A stretch of 6,226 nucleotides of DNA, taken from Methanosarcina sp. (GTDB lineage: Archaea > Halobacteriota > Methanosarcinia > Methanosarcinales > Methanosarcinaceae). The notes under the pieces are model-generated. The model was given only the letters and a program-made list of their open reading frames with translations, was not told the DNA's origin and made no database searches. This document shows, in pieces, positions 1 through 4,350 of the stretch (the first letter of the stretch is position 1; each line of letters begins with the position of its first letter). Both the position numbers and the translations under genes were made by a program. The stretch is taken from the NCBI GenBank assembly GCA_024280975.1, contig JAMXLQ010000159.1, forward strand, positions 1 to 6,226. Direction: 5' to 3'.

Positions 1-88
1 CTTCTTTTCTCAGTTGGCTTAAAAGCCACTTTAATTCCATCACTTTTTTATCGTACTTCTTTTTACGAGTCCTTTTTAAGCTCTTCAA
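1..88 (-). CDS. Possible 5' end of a gene cut by the left edge
   Basis: On the minus strand a frame stays open from a stop at about 127-129 to the window edge. It could start at the TTG at 86-88, which has a weak GGTGG site (95-99) six bases before it, giving a very basic start (KSLKRTRKKKYDKK) followed by a helix-like VMELKWLLSQLRKE. A second possible start is the ATG at 38-40. It follows the membrane protein gene at 158-487 on the same strand by about 70 bases. Only about 29 codons are visible, there is no recognisable domain, and another frame also runs open here for about 30 codons, so this may not be a gene. Confidence 0.27.
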   Translation of the reverse strand, partial: MKSLKRTRKKKYDKKVMELKWLLSQLRKE

Positions 89-129
89 TATCTGCCACCA
101 AAATTTCTTTGCGATATATTTGAATAATT

Positions 130-145
130 ACTTGTACCGACAAGT
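130..145 (-). terminator. Short hairpin after the membrane protein gene
   Basis: ACTTGT and ACAAGT form a perfect six-base inverted repeat with a four-base loop, 13 bases beyond the stop of the minus-strand gene. An AT-rich stretch (AATTATT on the minus strand) follows. It could be a weak terminator or an RNA 3'-end stabiliser. Archaeal termination depends mainly on T-tracts and none is strong here. Confidence 0.25.
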
Positions 146-157
146 TAAGTAATTACA

Positions 158-487
158 TCAAACGTATGAGGTTTCTTTGTTGTTGCTTTTCAGTAGCACT
201 AATATTACGATTCCCCACCATGCAATTGAAAGGATCAACCACCATTTGCTTCTTCCTTTTATCTCCAGTGCCCAAGCAGAAATTGGAATCATTGCTAAAC
301 ACCAAATGATTAACTCAAGTATCGTTAGAGAAATGTCACTGGGCATTACAATTATTCCATTCCCTGCAAGAATTCCGATGCTAAAACCTATTAACAACGA
401 AAAGCTCATTACAGAACCTAATGATAGGAGTAATAAATAATTTGGATTCTGCTGAGCTCATGCCTTGAATCTTTCATATTTTTCCAT
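158..487 (-). pseudogene. Three-helix membrane protein gene interrupted by TGA at codon 10
   Basis: The frame at 158-409 is open, but reading it upstream gives a better start: ATG at 485-487 with GGAGAG (494-499) six bases before it. From there the frame reads MEKYERFKA, then TGA (458-460), then AQQNPNYLLLL and on without a stop for 109 codons. Predicted membrane helices lie near residues 18-41, 52-74 and 82-99, with basic IKGRSK before the last helix and a short polar tail. TGG to TGA is the simplest explanation, giving FKAWAQQNPNY. The ATG at 407-409 (codon 27) lies inside the first helix and has no good ribosome site, so a restart there would give an 83-residue product with a shortened helix. 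I do not recognise the family. Alternatives are readthrough of UGA or a functional short product; methanosarcinal pyrrolysine uses TAG, not TGA. Confidence 0.68.
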
Positions 488-493
488 AGTTTA

Positions 494-539
494 CTCTCCA
501 TCAACGTATTTCTGTAGAGCCCCTCTACATATAAATAAT
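494..539 (-). promoter_or_regulatory. Promoter and ribosome site of the membrane protein gene
   Basis: A TATA-like box (minus strand TTTATATG, 528-535) lies about 40 bases before the ATG at 487, so transcription would start near 503-505. The leader would be short and would contain GGAGAG at 494-499. The order and spacing fit an archaeal promoter and support the ATG at 487 as the original start. Confidence 0.5.
513..529. repeat. Operator-like dyad beside the TATA box
   Basis: TGTAGAG and CTCTACA are perfect seven-base arms around a CCC spacer. The dyad touches the TATA-like box and covers the stretch between it and the predicted transcription start of the membrane protein gene. A dimeric repressor bound here would block TFB/RNA polymerase. 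The arm position is seen in the sequence; the operator role is inferred. Confidence 0.45.
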
Positions 540-657
540 AGTTTAACAGCTGCTTTATAAAAAGCTTCGCAGTTTTTTAAATTAATTAAAATATTTGTCT
601 TTATCTGATTCGATTAAGGATCAAAACATCAAAATTTTTGTAATTAATTTTGTAGAT

Positions 658-674
658 GAGTCTATCTCAAAACT
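658..674 (+). repeat. Left terminal inverted repeat of the IS
   Basis: GAGTCTATCTCAAAACT. It pairs with the right end with three C/T differences. GAG at the tip and the CAAAAC core are shared with the right repeat. Confidence 0.75.
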
Positions 675-705
675 AATATTATATTGAAATTATAAATTTA
701 ATATT

Positions 706-1493
706 ATGTCATTCCATGAAATCGATGATGCTCTATGGGAATGCATAGAGCTCTATCTTCCTCCACAGAAACCACATACAGGAAGACCTCGTGCAGATAT
801 GCGAAAGTTAATGAACGGTATTTTGTACGTTGTTATGACCGGTTGTATGTGGAAAGATGTTCCCTGTCGCTATGGGTCTAAGTCAACAGCGCATAGATTT
901 CATCTTTATTTGTGTGAATATGGTACTTATCAGAAGATTTTCAATGAACTTTTAAGCAAAGGTTATGATTTGAAGAAGATAGATCTTTCCCATTGTTTTA
1001 CTGATACAAAGGATATTCCTACCAAAAAAGGGGAAAAGTCGATTACGATGGCTACAAAAGAGTAAAAGGAGTAAAATTAAGCGCTTTAGTAGACTTACAG
1101 GGTTTACCTCTCTCTATTATTATTGTTCCGGCAAATAAGAATGATTCGACACTTTACATACCTACACTTAAAAATTTTAAGATAAGGAGACACATAGGAA
1201 GGCCTGTTAACAGGCCTTCCAAAATGACAGCTGATGCAATGTATGATACAGCTAAAATTAGAAAATATAACCGGAAAAGAGGAATAAAGTCCAATATACT
1301 AGTAAATAAAAGAAATCGGAAGAAAAAGAAGAGAGGAAGGCCAATAAAGGTTGATAAGGAAGAATACAAAAAGAAAAGTGCAATAGAGAGGTTCTTTAGC
1401 TGGATAGAGTCATGCAAGAAAGTGTTTCCAAGATATGAAATCAAAGAAATATCATGTCTTGGAGTTGGAATGCTGGCAGCAATAATAAGGTAA
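706..1493 (+). pseudogene. IS5-family DDE transposase, frameshifted
   Basis: This transposase would cut and join the element's ends by DDE chemistry. The first part (706-1038) has the N-terminal region typical of IS5 (WECIELYLPP, HTGRPRADMRKLMNGILYV, MWKDVP) and the first catalytic Asp in CFTDTKD (codon at 1003). The frame then runs into a stop at 1063-1065. Coding continues in the -1 frame from about 1038: VDYDGYKRVKGVKLSALVD, the second Asp in TADAMYD (1233), a basic KKKKRGRP stretch and the Glu in AIERFFSWIE (1386). Adding one G to the four-G run at 1030-1033 restores KKGGKVDYDGY, so loss of one G is the likely lesion. The restored protein would have about 262 residues. The TAA at 1491 is followed in frame by DQVLGW, which resembles the tail of longer relatives as I remember them, so it may be a second lesion. 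The start has no ribosome site and may be leaderless. Confidence 0.85.
1197..1220. repeat. 24-bp perfect palindrome inside the transposase gene
   Basis: The twelve bases GGAAGGCCTGTT are followed at once by their exact reverse complement; the next bases outward (A and A) no longer pair. In the coding frame it spells GRPVNRPS. It would allow a ten-base hairpin with a four-base loop in mRNA, or a small cruciform. Confidence 0.9.
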
Positions 1494-1498
1494 GATCA

Positions 1499-1515
1499 AG
1501 TTTTGGGATGGGCTC
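1499..1515 (-). repeat. Right terminal inverted repeat of the IS
   Basis: On the minus strand it reads GAGCCCATCCCAAAACT and matches the left repeat at 14 of 17 positions. It begins six bases after the transposase stop, or lies within the extended tail if the TAA at 1491 is a mutation. Confidence 0.75.
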
Positions 1516-1668
1516 GATATTAGTATCTATTTGAAATTTATGAGTATGTGTATGGGAGTAATTAATAGGGAACCATGCAGATCAGCTCCTTAACAACTTA
1601 TCAGTCATCAATAAACTTCGATCAAAATTAAAAAACAGAGATGCTGAGAACGTGACCCTTTAATTTCT

Positions 1669-1705
1669 CTATATACTTTCATTCGAAAATAACTGTAGGA
1701 GTGAT
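1669..1705 (+). promoter_or_regulatory. Promoter and ribosome site of the archaellin remnant
   Basis: CTATATACT at 1669-1677 is a TATA-like box, and AGGAGTGAT at 1697-1705 is close to the archaeal consensus AGGAGGTGAT, ending five bases before the ATG at 1711. Both are intact, so a transcript may still be made although the gene is broken. The spacing would give a very short leader. The rest of the spacer from the IS end (1516) to here shows no gene. Confidence 0.5.
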
Positions 1706-1710
1706 ATAGA

Positions 1711-2006
1711 ATGAAAGGAATTTTTAGTATTTTTAGAAAAGACGATAGAGCCTTCACAGGGCTCGAATCAGAATTGTGCTAACAGCTTTTGTAGTTGTCG
1801 CAGCAGTATTTTCTTGTGTGGTTCTCGGGGCAGGATTCACTACCTTCGATACCGCCAAGAAGACTATTGATGAAGGTGTGAAACAGACTACTTCCTCAGT
1901 TGAACTTGCAGGTGATGTGATCGCAAAAAGTAGCTCTAGCAAAGTAACAGACATCCTTGTTACCCTTCAGCTCACATCTGTGCAGGGAATTTTGGGGGCA
2001 GCCTGA
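1711..2006 (+). pseudogene. flaB: Archaellin (archaeal flagellin) gene, frameshifted and truncated
   Basis: Archaellins are cut by a prepilin-type peptidase and assembled through their hydrophobic N-terminal helix into the archaellum filament. The start reads MKGIFSIFRKDDRAFTGLES, a basic leader followed by the conserved FTGLE. The frame then hits TAA at 1780-1782. One base back the expected sequence continues (IVLTAFVVVAAVFSCVVLGAG, from 1773). One missing C, restoring GLESAIVLTAF, explains the break. After the helix comes TTFDTAKKTIDEGVKQTTSSVE and a short beta-like stretch, VTDILVTLQLTSVQG, ending at 2004-2006. Full archaellins run to roughly 200 residues; about 98 codons remain, so most of the outer beta domain is gone. 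An internal GTG at 1776 could start a leaderless fragment, but without the processing site it could not be assembled normally. No other archaellum gene is in the window. Confidence 0.85.
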
Positions 2007-2134
2007 TTGAAGAGCTACTGGAAAGCGAGGACTTGTATCCAGAAGAAGAACAAAGTTTCATGAAATATATAGAAGAATCAAGTGCCAATGAACTTGTTGC
2101 AAATCCAGAAGAAGTCGAAAAGCTCCTAGCCTGA
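1988..2134 (+). pseudogene. Acidic C-terminal fragment fused after the archaellin remnant
   Basis: As the archaellin frame ends, another frame reads NFGGSLIEELLESEDLYPEE, continues through SFMKYIEESSANELVANPEE and ends in VEKLLA with TGA at 2132-2134. It is acidic and probably helical, and it has no start codon or ribosome site at a sensible place. It is probably the 3' end of another gene brought next to the archaellin remnant by a deletion with its junction near 1970-1990. I do not recognise the family, and short reading by chance is possible. The stretch from 2135 to 2252 shows nothing. Confidence 0.35.
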
Positions 2135-2252
2135 GAAGGTCCCCAGAAGTCTAATTTACAAACAAAAAAAGAAAACAAAAGATAATCATGGGGGAAAATC
2201 CGGCACATAGAATATAAAAGGTCAGTGTTTAAGCTTTAACTCTTATACATTT

Positions 2253-2468
2253 TCATTTGTGAAAAAGTCCTTCTTTTGCCTTGTTAAGGTACTTGTTGGA
2301 TTCCTCAATTTTACTGGCAGCCTCAAAGATATCCTCGGAGGCTTCGAGAAAACCATCTTTTTTGGCTTTCTGAGCCCATTCCCTGAAACTCTGTATGTGG
2401 CTTTCGTTATGCTCGATCCAGTGTTCAATCAAATTTGAAAGATTTTCGTGACTGAGTTCTTCAGTAAT
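2253..2468 (-). CDS. Small helical protein with a His-x3-His-x3-His motif, ATT start
   Basis: The frame encodes 71 residues, from ITEELSHENLSNLIEHWIEH to LNKAKEGLFHK, and ends in TGA at 2253-2255. It is charged, rich in Glu, Lys and Ala, and looks like two or three helices without membrane segments, so probably cytosolic. His16, His20 and His24 (HWIEHNESH) would lie on one face of a helix, an arrangement suited to metal binding. I recall similar small methanogen proteins with an HWxEHNxxH motif but cannot name a function. The frame is closed by TGA at 2484-2486, and no ATG, GTG or TTG occurs before residue 13. AGGAGG (2476-2481) lies seven bases before ATT (2466-2468), so ATT is the best start, either a true AUU start or a mutated ATG. 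The TTG at codon 13 would leave out the ribosome site and the first helix turn. It lies 240 bases downstream of the dehydratase gene and seems to have its own promoter. Confidence 0.75.
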   Translation of the reverse strand: MTEELSHENLSNLIEHWIEHNESHIQSFREWAQKAKKDGFLEASEDIFEAASKIEESNKYLNKAKEGLFHK

Positions 2469-2475
2469 AGTTGTT

Positions 2476-2511
2476 CCTCCTATTCAAATATATGAGATTC
2501 ATGGTATAAAT
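2476..2511 (-). promoter_or_regulatory. Ribosome site and TATA-like box of the His-motif gene
   Basis: AGGAGG at 2476-2481 is a perfect ribosome site and decides the ATT start seven bases on. A TATA-like box (minus strand TTTATAC, 2505-2511) lies about 40 bases before the start; a second AT-rich candidate is at 2521-2529. The spacer from 2482 to 2707 shows no other gene. Confidence 0.55.
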
Positions 2512-2707
2512 GACCGCTGGATATAATTAAAACTTTTGTCAAGATACAAAAACATATGAAAATATGTAAAAAAAGAATATATTGAAAATCTAGAGAATGA
2601 AATAGTTGGATAAGCAGAATAGTTTAAAATTCTCAATGATATGGATCAGTCTTCAAACGATTCTGCCCGAACGTTAACATAAACTATTTGGCTTTCAATT
2701 CTCAGAT

Positions 2708-3949
2708 TCAAACTCTCCTTGGATCAGTAATTTCACCTGATAGTGCCGAGGCTGCTGCGGTTGCAGGAGATGCAAGGTATATAAAACCGCCTTTTCCCAT
2801 TCTACCTTTGAAGTTTCGATTTGCGGTTGAAACACAGACTTCCCCTTCCCCAAGCACTCCCTGGTGGGCACCAAGACACGGTCCGCAACCAGGAGTTGCA
2901 AGCGTTACGCCTGCTTTGAGCAAAGTTTCCATTGTTCCGTTCTCAATTGCTGCAAGGAGGGTCGTACGGGATGCGGGAATTACAATAGTCCTGACTGCAA
3001 CCTTTTTTCCTTTAAAGATTGCTGCTGCAACCTCAAGGTCTTCAAGTCTCCCATTTGTGCACGTCCCAATAAAAACCTGATCTACGTGAATGCCTTCAAC
3101 CTGTCCTACAGGCTTCACGTTATCTACCTGGTGCGGACAGGCTACCTGAGGCTCGATATCGTCAGCGGAGTAAACAAGTTCCTTTACATAGGTTGCATCC
3201 TGGTCGGCGTAAACTGGCTCATATGGAGCAGCCGCCCTATTTTTCAGGAAATCGAAGGTCTTCTCGTCCGGTGGAACAATCCCAGTTTTTGCTCCCATTT
3301 CGATCGCCATGTTGCAGAGAGTCATTCTGCCGGGAACCGACAGTTCGGAGATAGCCTGTCCGTAAAACTCTACAGCTTTATAAGTGGCGCCGTCAATTCC
3401 AGTCTTTCCAATCAGGTAAAGGGTCAGATCTTTTGCATAAACCCCTTTCCTAAGCCTTCCTTCAACAGTGAACCTGAAACTCTCAGGCACCTTAAACCAG
3501 AGCTTACCCGTGGCGAAAATTTCAGCCATGTCCGTAGCTCCCACGCCTGTTGCAAAAGCCCCGAAAGCTCCATAGGTACAAGAATGAGAATCTGCTCCCA
3601 CAACCAGTTTTCCAGGTAGGGCAAATCCATTCTCAGGAAGCACCTGATGACATATTCCTTCCCCCAGCTCATAAAAGTTCGGAATGCCTTGTTCCTTTAC
3701 CCATTCTCTTATTTCTTTTTGCAAAGTAGATGAAGTCTCATTATTTGCAGGCGCGATATGGTCAAAAGGAATTATAATCCTTGAGGGATCCCAGACCTTC
3801 TTCATTTCCATTTCCTTAAAAGCGTTAACTGTAAGTACTGAGGTGCCATCATGCGCCATCGCATAATCAATATCTGCCAGGACAAAATCGTTTGCTTTTG
3901 CCTCTGTTCCCGCTGCCCGGAAGAAAATCTTTTCGCTAATTGTTCCCAA
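2708..3949 (-). CDS. leuC: 3-isopropylmalate dehydratase / homoaconitase-type large subunit
   Basis: This is the large, cluster-bearing subunit of an aconitase-family hydro-lyase. With a small subunit it isomerises 2- and 3-isopropylmalate (leucine) or, as HacA, homocitrate to homoisocitrate in coenzyme B synthesis. The 413 residues match the short archaeal form. [4Fe-4S] ligands are Cys297 (FIGTCTNGR) and Cys355 and Cys358 (TPGCGPCLG). Other signatures are AHDGT near 32, FDHIAP near 62, GADSHSCTYGAFG near 118 and STANRNFKGRMG near 374. The start is TTG (3947-3949), supported by AGGAGA seven bases upstream and by the expected N-terminus GTISEKIF. The frame is intact and its GC-richer codons differ from the decayed region to its left. 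The small subunit that decides substrate choice is not next to it, so LeuC and HacA cannot be told apart here. Confidence 0.95.
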   Translation of the reverse strand: MGTISEKIFFRAAGTEAKANDFVLADIDYAMAHDGTSVLTVNAFKEMEMKKVWDPSRIIIPFDHIAPANNETSSTLQKEIREWVKEQGIPNFYELGEGICHQVLPENGFALPGKLVVGADSHSCTYGAFGAFATGVGATDMAEIFATGKLWFKVPESFRFTVEGRLRKGVYAKDLTLYLIGKTGIDGATYKAVEFYGQAISELSVPGRMTLCNMAIEMGAKTGIVPPDEKTFDFLKNRAAAPYEPVYADQDATYVKELVYSADDIEPQVACPHQVDNVKPVGQVEGIHVDQVFIGTCTNGRLEDLEVAAAIFKGKKVAVRTIVIPASRTTLLAAIENGTMETLLKAGVTLATPGCGPCLGAHQGVLGEGEVCVSTANRNFKGRMGKGGFIYLASPATAAASALSGEITDPRRV

Positions 3950-3955
3950 AGGTAA

Positions 3956-3962
3956 ATCTCCT
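3956..3962 (-). promoter_or_regulatory. Ribosome site fixing the TTG start of the dehydratase
   Basis: AGGAGAT on the minus strand, seven bases (counted from AGGAGA) before TTG at 3949. No ATG or GTG lies nearby in frame, so TTG is well supported. Confidence 0.7.
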
Positions 3963-4090
3963 GTATGATAATCAAATAATAATGAAGTATGAGAAATTCA
4001 GATTCCTGAACTCACTATAATGAAATTATTGTATATTTGACGATATTAAAGAGTAGAATCCGGTATTACAAATATAAATTATACTAATGA

Positions 4091-4121
4091 AAAAAATTGT
4101 CTATATTTTTCTCAATTTTTT
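4091..4121 (-). terminator. AT-rich hairpin ending in a T-tract
   Basis: AAAAAATTG (4091-4099) and CAATTTTTT (4113-4121) are perfect nine-base arms with a 13-base loop. In minus-strand RNA the second arm ends in a run of U (4090-4096), which resembles an archaeal U-tract terminator. It follows directly after the 8-base dyad at 4122-4175. Confidence 0.35.
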
Positions 4122-4172
4122 CAGATGTCTAATTTTAAATTTTTTTTGAAGGTATTGGGTCGGATTGGACAT
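4101..4172 (-). CDS. Possible 23-codon ORF upstream of the dehydratase gene
   Basis: ATG at 4170-4172, with AGGAT (4178-4182) five bases before it, opens a basic reading frame (MSNPTQYLQKKFKIRHLKKL, ending RKI) that stops at TAG 4101-4103. A TATA-like stretch (about 4199-4208) lies at a distance that would place transcription start just before the ribosome site, and a U-tract follows the stop. It could be a leader peptide, a small protein or chance in AT-rich DNA. It is not rich in leucine, so a classic leucine leader is not obvious. Confidence 0.22.
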   Translation of the reverse strand: MSNPTQYLQKKFKIRHLKKLRKI

Positions 4173-4175
4173 CTG
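4122..4175 (-). repeat. Eight-base dyad with a 38-base loop
   Basis: CAGATGTC (4122-4129) and GACATCTG (4168-4175) are exact inverted copies. On the minus strand they could form a stem in a transcript leading to the dehydratase gene, and one arm overlaps the start of the small ORF. They could also be half-sites for a DNA-binding protein. Confidence 0.4.
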
Positions 4176-4295
4176 TTATCCTATAAAGGTAATTGATATT
4201 TAATATAAAAAATGGGCCTTGCAGAAATTACCAGAAATAATTAATCTCCATTTATTTGAACTGAATGACATGATCTCGTTTTAAGTATTCATTTT

Positions 4296-4343
4296 CAGCT
4301 TCTTGAAGCTGGTTTAGATAGATTTTTTTACAAAGCGAAAAAA
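4296..4343 (-). terminator. T-tract and hairpin after the kinase gene
   Basis: On the minus strand a T6 tract (4338-4343) lies eight bases past the kinase stop, a run of A follows, and then CAGCTTC/GAAGCTG arms (4296-4311) with a two-base centre. T-tracts are the usual archaeal termination signal; the hairpin may protect the 3' end. Confidence 0.4.
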
Positions 4344-4350
4344 CTACTAC

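Larger units (their letters stand above)
658..1515 (+). mobile_element. IS5-family insertion sequence, about 858 bp, inactive
   Basis: The element is bounded by 17-base inverted repeats that match at 14 positions (658-674 and 1499-1515) and is nearly filled by one transposase gene. The trinucleotide GAT flanks both ends (655-657 and 1516-1518) and may be the target duplication, although three bases could match by chance. It sits between the membrane protein gene and the archaellin remnant, whose promoter lies beyond the right end. The broken transposase means it cannot move by itself; an intact copy elsewhere could still act on its ends. Confidence 0.82.
3963..4350. other. AT-rich spacer upstream of the dehydratase gene
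   Basis: No clear protein gene lies in these 388 bases. They hold the presumed promoter of the dehydratase (several AT-rich TATA-like stretches, for example 4067-4076; none stands out), two adjacent inverted repeats at 4091-4175, a possible 23-codon ORF at 4101-4172, and the 3' region of the kinase transcript with a hairpin and T-tract. Confidence 0.6.

Noticed and set aside
15..28. TGGCTT-AA-AAGCCA hairpin at the left edge
   Set aside because: The stem is short with a two-base centre and has no clear gene relation; such repeats are expected by chance.
63..152. Minus-strand 30-codon frame ending VADIEELKKDS
   Set aside because: There is no ribosome site at any possible start, and it overlaps the other edge frame; too short to support.
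177..440. Plus-strand 87-codon frame
   Set aside because: It is antisense to the membrane protein gene and has no ribosome site; the minus-strand frame has promoter, ribosome site and coherent helices.
458..460. TGA as selenocysteine or pyrrolysine
   Set aside because: Pyrrolysine uses TAG. I see no clear selenocysteine element, and a Trp-to-stop change explains the site better.
1154..1444. Minus-strand 96-codon hydrophobic frame
   Set aside because: It is the complement of the Lys-rich transposase C-terminus, which makes a Phe/Leu-rich shadow that resembles a membrane protein.
1972..2208. Minus-strand 78-codon Ser-rich frame
   Set aside because: It is antisense to the acidic tail fragment and lacks any start signal or recognisable motif.
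2243..2428. Minus-strand 61-codon frame with an ATG
   Set aside because: It overlaps the His-motif gene in another frame, has no ribosome site and has low-complexity basic composition; the frame at 2253-2468 is clearly the coding one.
2864..3619. Plus-strand 251-codon frame
   Set aside because: It is the antisense shadow of the dehydratase gene: Cys/Ser-rich, with no domain and no ribosome site. The minus frame has complete family motifs.
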